From: Novilysobacter_A longmucuonensis
Lineage (GTDB): Bacteria; Pseudomonadota; Gammaproteobacteria; Xanthomonadales; Xanthomonadaceae
Reading direction: 5' to 3'
Length of the DNA stretch: 64,000 bases
Assembly (NCBI RefSeq): GCF_046600735.1
Contig: NZ_JBJMAW010000012.1
Coordinates: 9,727 to 73,726 of the forward strand
Shown here: one piece after another, positions 1 through 7,266 of the stretch
How the letters are laid out: each line of letters opens with the position of its first letter
Numbering within the stretch: position 1 is the stretch's first letter
Program-made: the position numbers and the translations under genes
Notes under the pieces: generated by a model
Database searches by the model: none
The model's input: the letters and a program-made list of their open reading frames with translations, nothing else
What the model was told of the DNA's origin: nothing

Positions 1-2
1 AG

Positions 3-2354
3 GGCCGCCTGCGCGGGCGCCCGCTCGAGGGCCGCGTGCGGTTCGGCATGCGCGGGCCGGCCAGCGCCCAATCCCTGAGCACCTACGAGGGCGAGATCGC
101 GCTGTCGCTCGGCGACAGCCGCATCGAGGCACGTGGCACGGTCGCCGATCGGCTCGACATCGACGCGCGGCTGACGCCGCTGCGACTGGACGACCTGCTG
201 CCGGACGCGACCGGCAGCGTGCGCGGCGCGCTCGGTCTGACCGGCACGCGCAGCGCCCCGACGCTGGCGGTGGACTTGGCCGGCAGCGACCTGCGTTACG
301 CCGCCTACGCGGCCGAAACCTTCAGCCTGGATGGCCGGCTGCCGTGGCGCGGCGACGGCGGTGCACTGGCGCTGCGCGCCACTGGCCTGCAACTGGGGGT
401 GGCACTGGACGTGCTCAGCGTGGAGGCGCGCGGCGCGGTCGAATCGCTGCAACTTGAGGCCGACGCGCGCGGCGAGGTCGGCGCGCTGTCGCTGTCCGGG
501 GATTTGGTCAAGCGTGACCTGGCCGGGCGCGGCCAGGCCTGGCAGGGCACGCTCGCATCGTTGCAGCTGGCGCCCGCACGCGGCGCGGCCTGGACGCTGC
601 AGGACCCGGCACGATTCAGCTGGAGCCCCGCAACCGCCCCCGGGGGGGCCTTCAGCGGCACCCTGAGCGAAACCTGCCTGGCGCCCGGCGCCGGCGCCAG
701 TGGTGCGCTCTGCCTCAGCGCCGACTGGCCGCAGCGCGGGTTCGATATCGAAGGCACCGGACTGCCGCTGTCGCTGGCGCAGGCCTACCTGCCCGCGCGT
801 GGCGACGGCCAGCCGTGGCTGCTGAGCGGCGAGGTGGCGATCCAGGCGCAACTGCGGCCGCTGGGCGATGCCTGGCGCGGCGAACTGGCGCTGAGCTCGG
901 CCGCCGGCGGATTGAAGTTCAGCGAGCGCGCGCGGGGCGAACTGCTGCGGTACTCGGACCTGTCGCTGAGCGCGAGCTTCGATCCGCAGCGCCTGCAGGC
1001 CGAGCTGAGCGCCGCGCTGTTCGACGACGGCCGGATCGAGGCCCGCCTCGCCACCGGCTGGGAACCCTACGCGCCGCTGATCGGCGAGTTCGCGCTGGAC
1101 GCCGACGAACTGACCTGGATGGAGCTGCTGTCGCCGGACATCGTCGAGCCGCAGGGCCGCCTGCAGGCGCGCCTCGGTCTGTCCGGCACGCGCGCGCAGC
1201 CGCTGCTCGATGGCAATGCGCAGCTGAGCGGGTTCACCGCCGAGCTGCCGGCGCTGGCGATCGTGCTGCGCGACGGCAACCTCACCCTGGACGCGCGGCC
1301 AGACGGCACCGCCAGTCTCGATGGCAGCGTCGGCACCGGCGGAGAGGGCACCCTGCGCGTCGATGGCGTGCTCGGCTGGCAGGGCGGCGACGCTTCCGGC
1401 CAACGTGCGCCGCTGGTGCTGAACGTGCGCGGCGAAGACGTGCTGGTATCCAACACCCGTGACCTGCGCGCCGTCATCAGCCCCGACCTGCAGGTGCGCT
1501 ACGCCGCTGGGCAGCCGCTGAGCGTGATCGGCACCGTGGGCGTGCCGTCGGCACGGATCGACCTGGAACGGCTAGACCGCGGCGTCGCGCCGTCGCCGGA
1601 CGTGGTGGTGCTTGATCCGGCCGACCCGGAGGACGCCGCCGCGACCGCCACCCCGCTGCGGCTCGACCTGTTGCTGGTGCTCGGCGAGGCGGTCGAGCTC
1701 AGCGGCTTCGGGCTGGAGGGCGGCCTGGACGGGCGGCTGCGGGTGCGCACCGCGCCGGGACGCGAGATGACCGCCAGCGGCCGGCTCGAGGTCGAGGGCG
1801 AATATTCGGCCTACGGCCAGGAACTGCAGATCACCCGCGGCCAGCTGAGCTGGTCCAACAGCCCGATCGCCGACCCGGTGCTCGATGTCCGGGCCCAGCG
1901 CTCGGTCGGCGAGGTCGTCGCCGGGGTCGAGATCAGCGGCCGCGCCAGCGCGCCGGAGGCCGAGGTCTGGTCGAACCCGGCGACCTCGCAGTCGGAGGCG
2001 CTGGCCTATCTCGCGCTGGGCCGGCCGCTGTCGCGCGTGAGCGGCGACGAGGGCCGCCAGCTCAATGCCGCCAGCGCCGCGCTGACCGCCGGCGGCGGCC
2101 TGCTGGCCGCGCAGATCGGCGCACGCATCGGCCTGGACGACGCCGGGGTGATGCAGAGCCGCGCGCTCGGCGGCAACGTGTTCGGCATCGGCAAGTTCCT
2201 GTCGCCGCGGCTGTACATCGGCTATGGCGTATCGCTGCTCGGCACCGGCCAGGTGCTGACGTTGAAGTACCTGCTGCGCCGTGGGTTCGACATCGAGATC
2301 GAATCGAGCTCAATCGAGAACCGCGCGTCCTTGAACTGGCGGATCGAGAAGTGA
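3..2354 (+). CDS. tamB: Translocation and assembly module protein TamB, C-terminal part
   Basis: This is the 3' end of a gene that begins before the window; the frame is open from the first bases, so the methionine at base 36 is not a real start. The 783 visible residues are long beta-rich repeats typical of the AsmA/TamB family, ending in the conserved TamB (DUF490) C-terminal domain, with the segment around residues 640-783 carrying the usual SEALAYLALGRPL and GTGQVLTLKYLL patterns. TamB is an inner-membrane-anchored, periplasm-spanning protein that works with the Omp85 protein TamA in outer-membrane protein assembly and is also implicated in phospholipid transport. A tamA gene would be expected just upstream, outside the window. 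Confidence 0.93.
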   Translation, partial: GRLRGRPLEGRVRFGMRGPASAQSLSTYEGEIALSLGDSRIEARGTVADRLDIDARLTPLRLDDLLPDATGSVRGALGLTGTRSAPTLAVDLAGSDLRYAAYAAETFSLDGRLPWRGDGGALALRATGLQLGVALDVLSVEARGAVESLQLEADARGEVGALSLSGDLVKRDLAGRGQAWQGTLASLQLAPARGAAWTLQDPARFSWSPATAPGGAFSGTLSETCLAPGAGASGALCLSADWPQRGFDIEGTGLPLSLAQAYLPARGDGQPWLLSGEVAIQAQLRPLGDAWRGELALSSAAGGLKFSERARGELLRYSDLSLSASFDPQRLQAELSAALFDDGRIEARLATGWEPYAPLIGEFALDADELTWMELLSPDIVEPQGRLQARLGLSGTRAQPLLDGNAQLSGFTAELPALAIVLRDGNLTLDARPDGTASLDGSVGTGGEGTLRVDGVLGWQGGDASGQRAPLVLNVRGEDVLVSNTRDLRAVISPDLQVRYAAGQPLSVIGTVGVPSARIDLERLDRGVAPSPDVVVLDPADPEDAAATATPLRLDLLLVLGEAVELSGFGLEGGLDGRLRVRTAPGREMTASGRLEVEGEYSAYGQELQITRGQLSWSNSPIADPVLDVRAQRSVGEVVAGVEISGRASAPEAEVWSNPATSQSEALAYLALGRPLSRVSGDEGRQLNAASAALTAGGGLLAAQIGARIGLDDAGVMQSRALGGNVFGIGKFLSPRLYIGYGVSLLGTGQVLTLKYLLRRGFDIEIESSSIENRASLNWRIEK

Positions 2355-2430
2355 CCGGGCGCGGTGTTAACGTCATCCACACCCGCCGCGGCGCACCCTG
2401 ACCGTTGCCGTGTCGTCCAGGAGCCAGTGC

Positions 2431-2748
2431 ATGACCCGTCTGTCGCTGCTCGCCACACCGCTGTTGCTGATCCTCTCCGCCTGCGCCACCTCCATTTCCG
2501 CCGCCGCGCCGCCGATGTCCGACCCGATGCCACCCGCCGTCCAGACCTGCAACGCCGAACTCGCCAAGCCCGGCGCCATGGGCCGGCGCGCCACTGCCGA
2601 AGTGATCGAGCAGGCGCGCATCGATGCCGGTGCGCGCACCGCACGCGTGCTCAAGCCCGGCCAGATGGTGACGATGGAGTACCTCGAGGGCCGGCTCAAC
2701 ATCGATGTCGACGATGACAACGTGATCGTCAACCTGCGTTGCGGTTGA
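2431..2748 (+). CDS. I78 family peptidase inhibitor lipoprotein (copy 1)
   Basis: The product is 105 residues long. The ATG at 2431 is preferred over an upstream GTG (2410) because it directly starts a lipoprotein signal peptide (MTRLSLLATPLLLILSAC, lipobox Cys18) and has an AGGAG-like site about 8 bases upstream. The mature part shows the I78 pattern: an early Cys (QTCNAEL), the KPGQMVTMEYLEGRLNIDVD block and a terminal RCG. I78 inhibitors block serine proteases of the elastase/subtilisin type. A membrane-anchored periplasmic inhibitor would suit a bacterium that secretes many proteases; that role is inference. A diverged paralogue lies at 5670-5972 on the other strand. Confidence 0.85.
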   Translation: MTRLSLLATPLLLILSACATSISAAAPPMSDPMPPAVQTCNAELAKPGAMGRRATAEVIEQARIDAGARTARVLKPGQMVTMEYLEGRLNIDVDDDNVIVNLRCG

Positions 2749-2828
2749 TGGATCCGGTTGCCCGGCTTCTTCGTTGGGAACTGGAGGGTTGGGCAGGATT
2801 TGCTGCTGTTGCCAAAGCCAGGACCAGA

Positions 2829-2867
2829 AGCAAATCCCCCCTGCCCCCTTTTTTCAAAGGGGGGGAA
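2829..2867. repeat. C-run/T-run/G-run hairpin repeat
   Basis: AGCAAATCCCCC, a C/T-rich middle and TTTTTTCAAAGGGGGGG form a hairpin-capable intergenic element between the I78 gene and the RNase gene. A closely related copy in opposite orientation lies at 23953-23990. It could act as a terminator for the I78 gene, but its recurrence suggests a dispersed repeat. Confidence 0.6.
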
Positions 2868-2885
2868 TCGGTGGAGGCTGATTGA

Positions 2886-3338
2886 ATGCGCCGCATCGCC
2901 TGGCTGATCCTCGCGCTGGTGCTTGCCGGGCTGTGGTTCTGGATGCAGCCGCTGGAGGTCGAACACGTCGCACCGCCACCGGACGCGGCCGCCGCGCGCA
3001 CTTTGAGCGGCTCGCCCGGCCCGCCGCCGTGGCGCGACCACGACGACTACCCCGCGTTCCTGCCGCGCGAGGCGCGCGCGGTGCTCGACGATATCCTGCG
3101 CGGCGGGCCCTTCAAGTACCCGCGCGACGGCAGCACCTTCCACAATCGCGAAGGTCGGCTGCCGGCGCGACCGCGTGGCTATTACCGCGAGTTCACCGTG
3201 CCGACGCCGGGCGCGCGCGACCGCGGTGAACGCCGCATCGTCAGTGGCGGCGACCCGCCGCGCGAGTACTGGTACAGCGACGACCATTACCGCAGCTTCC
3301 GCGCGTTCAAACTCGCGCGGTCCGAGGCCCGCCCATGA
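2886..3338 (+). CDS. Guanyl-specific (barnase/RNase Sa-like) ribonuclease with N-terminal signal
   Basis: The product is 150 residues. Residues 4-20 are a hydrophobic signal peptide or anchor, followed by a Pro/Ala-rich linker and a microbial RNase N1/T1 domain at about 60-145. The family blocks FKYPRDGSTFHNREG, GYYREFTV and DHYRSF are present. By analogy with RNase Sa the catalytic residues would be Glu102, Arg117 and His134, all present, so the enzyme looks active. A strong GGAGG lies 9 bases before the ATG. The stop overlaps the barstar-type start by 4 bp (ATGA), so the nuclease and its inhibitor are translationally coupled. Confidence 0.9.
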   Translation: MRRIAWLILALVLAGLWFWMQPLEVEHVAPPPDAAAARTLSGSPGPPPWRDHDDYPAFLPREARAVLDDILRGGPFKYPRDGSTFHNREGRLPARPRGYYREFTVPTPGARDRGERRIVSGGDPPREYWYSDDHYRSFRAFKLARSEARP

Positions 3339-3811
3339 ACCCGACCAGCCCCCCTCCCGGCCACCAGACTGCGGCCGTGGTCGACCTCGGCGCGCTGCTC
3401 GCCGATCCGGTGCAGGCCCGCGCCTACTACGTCGATGCGCGCGACACCGAGGCGATGGCCGCGGCGGGTGCCACGCTCGAGTACGCGGTGGCGCGCATCG
3501 ACCTGGCCGGCTGCACCGACAAGGCCGCCGCACTGGACCGCGTTTCGCGGGCGTTGCGGTTTCCGGCCTGGTTCGGCGGCAACTGGGACGCGCTCGCCGA
3601 CTGCCTCGGCGACCTGGGCTGGTGGCCGGCGGAGGGCTACCTGCTGCTGATCGAACACGCCGGCGACTGGCGCGCGCAGGATCGCGCGGAGTTCGACACG
3701 CTGCTGGCGATCCTCACCGAGGCGGCGATGGAATGGGCCGGGCGCGGCAAGGCCTTCTGGGTGCTGTTTCCGCTGCCGGCCGATCAACTGGCCGCGCTCG
3801 AACCCGACTGA
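3335..3811 (+). CDS. Barstar family ribonuclease inhibitor
   Basis: The product is 158 residues. The central part (about 55-140) matches the barstar fold: the segment IDLAGCTDKAAALDRVSRAL is followed by FPAWFGGNWDALADCLGDL, the hallmark FPxxFGxNWDAL motif of barstar, whose acidic helix plugs the barnase active site. There is no signal peptide, so it should be cytoplasmic and protect the cell from the overlapping upstream RNase before export. The 4-bp overlap with the RNase gene makes this a textbook effector/immunity pair; residues 1-25 are a Pro-rich variable extension. Confidence 0.9.
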   Translation: MNPTSPPPGHQTAAVVDLGALLADPVQARAYYVDARDTEAMAAAGATLEYAVARIDLAGCTDKAAALDRVSRALRFPAWFGGNWDALADCLGDLGWWPAEGYLLLIEHAGDWRAQDRAEFDTLLAILTEAAMEWAGRGKAFWVLFPLPADQLAALEPD

Positions 3812-3820
3812 GCACGGCGC

Positions 3821-4054
3821 TCAGACGCGATCTTCGACGCCGCGGACGCCGGCCGTGCGGGCGCACTGCGCGCAGCAGTAGAACGTGCCGTCGTGCTCGG
3901 TGCCGTGGCCGATGATCCTGCACTGGCAGTGTGCGCAGGTCGGCGCGAGCGCGTAGATGGCGCACTCGAAGGAGTCGAACGTGCCGCTGGCGTCGGCCAT
4001 GGTCACGGTGAAAGCCTTGTCGTAGTCGTTGCCGCAGACATCGCAGGTGGCCAT
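3821..4054 (-). CDS. Small cysteine-rich putative zinc-binding protein
   Basis: The product is 77 residues, starting at the ATG whose reverse complement is at 4052-4054, with a GAGG ribosome site about 9 bases upstream. Paired cysteines at 4/7, 31, 40/43/45 and 60/61/64 plus His50 suggest two or three treble-clef or ribbon-type zinc sites (TCDVCGND, CAHCQCRIIGHG, YCCAQCAR). The C-terminal half resembles small proteins annotated as prokaryotic metallothionein-like or zinc-ribbon proteins in related genomes. The function is unknown. A longer in-frame reading upstream runs through low-complexity repeat DNA and is not credible as coding. Confidence 0.8.
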   Translation of the reverse strand: MATCDVCGNDYDKAFTVTMADASGTFDSFECAIYALAPTCAHCQCRIIGHGTEHDGTFYCCAQCARTAGVRGVEDRV

Positions 4055-4174
4055 TGGGGACCTCGGGGATTGGACGGGCCCGCAGTGTCGCCGCGGCCAC
4101 GCCGACAGGCCGTGAACCCGCAGACCCGCGCAGTGCTGGCTGCCATCGGCATACGACCGTGCCGGGCCGGGCAC

Positions 4175-4264
4175 CTTGCTGGTGGCGGGCTTGCTGGTGG
4201 CGGGCTTGCCGGTGGGGGGCTTGCCGGTGTCGGGCTGGCTGGTGGCGGGCTGGCTGCTGGCGGA
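4175..4264. repeat. 15-bp tandem repeat, six units
   Basis: Six head-to-tail copies of a 15-bp unit (consensus CTTGCTGGTGGCGGG, with 0-4 changes per copy) lie just beyond the stop of the topoisomerase IB gene. On the minus strand one frame reads a pentapeptide repeat of the form (S/T)(K/Q)P(A/P/D)T, but not in the frame of the topoisomerase. The unit length of 15 keeps any reading frame intact. Confidence 0.9.
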
Positions 4265-4304
4265 CCCGCTGCCGGCCGGCGGGTTGCGGCCGGTGCCAGC
4301 GCTC

Positions 4305-5510
4305 TTACCCGCGACCGACGGAGGTGCCGTTGGCAGTCGCGCGCTTGCGAGCCGGCTGCTTGCCACGAGCCTGCTTGCGCGCAGCCTTGGCCGCGGCGCG
4401 GCGCGCGCGCTTGAGGAACTTCAAGGCCGCCTGCTCCCACTGCCGCGCGCCGCGTGCACCGCCTTCGCCGAAGCACGCGGCAGCGCGCTGGACACTGCCT
4501 TCGCGCCAGCCGGCGAACACCGCCGGGTCGATGTAGGCCTTGCGGCAGACCGCCGGCGTATTGCCCAGCGTCGTGGCGACCTGCCGGATCACTTCGTTCT
4601 GCGCCGCGACCAAGGCCCTTTCACTCGGCGCGCCGTCCTGCGCCGGCTCCGGCAGCGGCGTGCACGCCAGTTGCTGGAATGCCGCCAACGTGCCGCCCCA
4701 GGTGCGGAAATCCTTGGCGGTAAAACTCTCGCCCATCGCCTCGCGCAGGTAGTCGTTGACCTCGCCGGAATCCACCGGCTGCAGCTCGCCGTCGTCGTCG
4801 CGGTACTGGAACAGCGCCTGCCCCGGCAGCTGCTGGCAGCGCCGGATCAACCGGGTCAGCTTGACGTCGTCCAGTGCGATGTCCTGCGCCAGCCCGCCCT
4901 TGCCACGGAATTTGAAGCGTGCGCGACCGCCGCGCACGAACGCCACGTGCCGATTGCGCAGCGTGGTCAGCCCGAACGATTTGTTGCTGCGCACGTAGCT
5001 GTCGTTGCCGACCCGCAGCAGGGTCTCGGCCATCACCGCCACCACCATCGCCAGCACCTTGCGGCGCGGGAATCCCGGCACGGCGAGATCGCGGCGCAGG
5101 TGCCGGCGCAGCCGCGGCAGGGCTTCACCGAAGGCGATGACCCGGTCGAACTTGCCGACCCCGCGCGCCTGCTGCCACTGGGCGTGGTAGCGGTACTGCT
5201 TGCGCCCGCGCGCGTCGCGCCCGGTCGCCTGCAGGTGGCCCTTCGGGCTCAGGCAGATCCAGACGTCGCGGTAGGCCGGCGGGATCGCCAGCGCGCGGAT
5301 CCGTGCAAGCGTCGCCTCCTCGCGCACCGCTTCGCCGCGCGGATCGTGATAGCTGAAGGTGTCGCCGACCCGGCGCCGGGTGATGCCCGGGTCTAGGTCG
5401 CTGACGTAGCGCAGACCCGCTTCCGCAGCCGTCTGCTCGGCCTCGCCGTCTCGACCGGGTGCACGATCGGGTTTGCGGGCCTGGTTCGATGCAGCGGCGT
5501 GGGTCGGCAT
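4305..5510 (-). CDS. DNA topoisomerase IB (poxvirus/eukaryote type)
   Basis: The product is 401 residues and relaxes supercoils by transient 3'-phosphotyrosine nicking. The N-terminal domain (about 30-110) has the family strings AIPPAYRDVWICLSPKGHLQ and ATGRDARGRKQYRYH. The catalytic domain (110-340) shows LRVGNDSYVRSNKSFGLTTL, FRTWGGTLAAF and TLGNTPAVCRKAYIDP, with the nucleophile predicted at Tyr326. Residues 338-401 are a long Arg/Lys/Ala-rich tail, common in this group and probably DNA binding. The first 30 residues are low complexity, so the start could lie slightly downstream. The 15-bp repeat array begins 40 bp past the stop. Confidence 0.95.
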   Translation of the reverse strand: MPTHAAASNQARKPDRAPGRDGEAEQTAAEAGLRYVSDLDPGITRRRVGDTFSYHDPRGEAVREEATLARIRALAIPPAYRDVWICLSPKGHLQATGRDARGRKQYRYHAQWQQARGVGKFDRVIAFGEALPRLRRHLRRDLAVPGFPRRKVLAMVVAVMAETLLRVGNDSYVRSNKSFGLTTLRNRHVAFVRGGRARFKFRGKGGLAQDIALDDVKLTRLIRRCQQLPGQALFQYRDDDGELQPVDSGEVNDYLREAMGESFTAKDFRTWGGTLAAFQQLACTPLPEPAQDGAPSERALVAAQNEVIRQVATTLGNTPAVCRKAYIDPAVFAGWREGSVQRAAACFGEGGARGARQWEQAALKFLKRARRAAAKAARKQARGKQPARKRATANGTSVGRG

Positions 5511-5575
5511 CGCGCGAGCATCCGGGCCGCTGCGTCAAGGTCACGCATACGCTTTCGGAATCCGAGCCGCGCGCC

Positions 5576-5599
5576 GTAGAGCCGAGCTTGCTCAGCTGC
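5576..5599. repeat. Dispersed GTAGAGCCGAGCTTGCTC repeat
   Basis: Short inverted repeat (AGCCGAGC...GCTCAGCT) in the region between topoisomerase IB and the second I78 gene. A nearly identical copy sits at 19087-19110. It looks like a dispersed hairpin element. The rest of the gap 5511-5669 shows no gene. Confidence 0.7.
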
Positions 5600-5669
5600 C
5601 CGATAAATTTCTCCGGGCACGCCTCCGCGGCCACGCCGTAACCACGTCGCTGCCATCGCGACGCGCGGC

Positions 5670-5972
5670 TTAGCCGCAGCGCACCCCGGTGATCGCGCCG
5701 CGCTCGTTGACGTCGATGTTCACCCGGTCGCCGCGGAAGTCCATGGTCGCCATGTCGCCGGGCCCGAGCACCCGCGCATCGCGGCTGCGGGTCTCGCGCA
5801 GCACGCGGTTGACCAGCTCGTCGGTGACCGGCTGGCCTATCGCCCAGCGCGCGGCTTCGGCATTGCAGGGCCCACCGGAGGCGGCCGGAGCGCTGCCCGG
5901 CGGCGGTGGCATGGTCGCGCAGGCGACGACCGAGGCAAGCAGGACGATGGCAGGCAGGGCGATCCGCGGCAT
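5670..5972 (-). CDS. I78 family peptidase inhibitor lipoprotein (copy 2)
   Basis: The product is 100 residues. The start was placed at the internal ATG (5972) because it opens a lipoprotein signal (MPRIALPAIVLLASVVAC, Cys18); the longer reading adds 25 unlikely residues. The mature part has GGPCNAEAARWAIGQPVTDE, then the I78 core VLGPGDMATMDFRGDRVNID and a terminal RCG. It parallels copy 1 at 2431-2748 in length, signal position and C-terminus but shares limited identity, so the two are old paralogues. The expected role is periplasmic serine-protease inhibition. Confidence 0.86.
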   Translation of the reverse strand: MPRIALPAIVLLASVVACATMPPPPGSAPAASGGPCNAEAARWAIGQPVTDELVNRVLRETRSRDARVLGPGDMATMDFRGDRVNIDVNERGAITGVRCG

Positions 5973-6146
5973 GGTGTGCTCCGGACAGGTGGATTCGCGG
6001 CAGCCTGCCCCCGCCGGTGTGTGCAAGGGATGAAGTTGCGCCGGCATGTCAGGCCAGGGACATCGGCGCCGCGGTCCGGCGCGACCTCCGCTACTGCGTG
6101 TCGACCTGGCTGCGCACGGCTGCCGCAGATCGGGCGCTGCGAGGGC

Positions 6147-7157
6147 TCAACCGGCCGCCGCTTCTGCACTGGCGGCGGCGTGCACCGCGACCAGCCGGGT
6201 CATCAGCCGCGCCAGCGTCACCACGTCCTGGTGGTTGTGCGCGGCCACCCGGCGCAGGTTGCGCGCCGGGCCGCCGCGCAGCCAGCCCAGCCACGCCGCG
6301 GGCGCCTCCGAGCCCGGCAGGTCATCCTCGCGCACGATCTTCAGCAACTCGCGCTCGATGGTGGCCAGCCGGCAGTTCTCCCAAACGCCGCGATAGCGGC
6401 GGCGGGTCGGATGCAGCAGGTCGACGTGGTCCAGCGGGGTGATCGGATCGGGCAGGCGCGCCAGCCGGTAACGCGTCTTCAGCAGCGGCGAGTCGTAGCA
6501 GCGGCCGTTGTAGCTCGACAGCACCGTGGCCGGTGTCAGCCAACCGGCGAATGCACGCAACATCGCCGGCTCGGCCGCAAGCGTGGTGATCAGTAACTGG
6601 CGCACGCGCAGGCCGCCTTCAAACCAGTCGGCCGCGCCGATCATGAACGCACGCGTGCCGGTGCCGCCGGCCAGGCCGGTGGTTTCGGTGTCGAAGAACA
6701 GCAAGGCGCGCGGGTCGACCTCGTCGTCGCGCCTGGCGAACGCGAGCGCCAGCGTTTGCACAGGCGCAGGGAACGGCACGTGCGTTTCGATCAGGCGCAG
6801 GCCGGGCGCGATCTCCTCGCCGGGCAGGGCGCGGTCGATCGGGCCGCGTGGCGACAGCGGCACGAGCTTGCGCTCGCGCACGCCGAGCAGCCGGCGCAGC
6901 GATTCGATGGACGCCTGCGAACTGGCCCGCTCGCGCGCCTGCGGCAGAGGGCCGGGGTGAGGGCGCGCACAGTCGCCGGCTGCACCGCAACTTGCGTTCG
7001 AGCTGCCATGGGGCACTGCATGTGAGCGCGGCCAATCCGCAGCGCCGGGCGGCCTCATCGGCCGGCCGGGCACCTGCTCCTGCGAGCGGGAGAAGGGTGC
7101 ATCGCCCGCACCGGCCTGCCGTTTCAACACCCGCAGTCTTTCCAGACTGACGCTCAC
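6147..7157 (-). CDS. mrfB: MrfB/YprB-like RNase H-fold 3'-5' exonuclease
   Basis: The product is 336 residues from the GTG at 7157; extending further upstream would translate the intergenic repeat at 7174-7195. The exonuclease domain (about 145-315) has the DEDD-type motifs LLFFDTETTGLAGGTGTRAF (Asp156, Glu158), SYNGRCYDSPLL, DHVDLLHPTRRRYRG and HNHQDVVTL (Asp311). MrfB of Bacillus subtilis removes mitomycin-C adducts together with the helicase MrfA, whose gene lies directly upstream here. Residues 65-78 (PHPGPLPQARERA) are the translation of a common intergenic repeat and look like an insertion into the linker. TPR repeats found in the Bacillus protein are not evident. Confidence 0.85.
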   Translation of the reverse strand: MSVSLERLRVLKRQAGAGDAPFSRSQEQVPGRPMRPPGAADWPRSHAVPHGSSNASCGAAGDCARPHPGPLPQARERASSQASIESLRRLLGVRERKLVPLSPRGPIDRALPGEEIAPGLRLIETHVPFPAPVQTLALAFARRDDEVDPRALLFFDTETTGLAGGTGTRAFMIGAADWFEGGLRVRQLLITTLAAEPAMLRAFAGWLTPATVLSSYNGRCYDSPLLKTRYRLARLPDPITPLDHVDLLHPTRRRYRGVWENCRLATIERELLKIVREDDLPGSEAPAAWLGWLRGGPARNLRRVAAHNHQDVVTLARLMTRLVAVHAAASAEAAAG

Positions 7158-7173
7158 ACCCGCGCCCGCCGTT

Positions 7174-7251
7174 GTAGGAGCGGCTTCAGCCGCGAACACC
7201 CTGGATTGCCGACGAGCGGCCGGCTGGCTTCGCGGCTGAAGCCGCTCCTAC
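7174..7251. repeat. Paired inverted GTAGGAGCGGCTTCAGCCGCGA element
   Basis: One forward copy (7174-7195) and one inverted copy (7230-7251) of the 22-bp repeat flank a short spacer between mrfA and mrfB. Each copy is itself hairpin-capable (GCGGCTTCAGCCGC) and the pair can form a larger stem. The arrangement resembles a bacterial interspersed mosaic element built of REP sequences. Confidence 0.9.
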
Positions 7252-7266
7252 ACAAGGCCAGGCGCG

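Noticed and set aside
3821..4366. 181-residue version of the Cys-rich protein with a Pro/Thr/Lys repeat head
   Set aside because: The extension is translation of the 15-bp tandem repeat and spacer; the internal ATG at 4054 has a proper ribosome site and starts the conserved part.
4176..5396. 406-codon open frame on the plus strand opposite topoisomerase IB
   Set aside because: It is antisense to a protein with clear catalytic motifs; high GC keeps the opposite frame free of stops. Composition (Ala/Arg/Gln/His) is that of a shadow.
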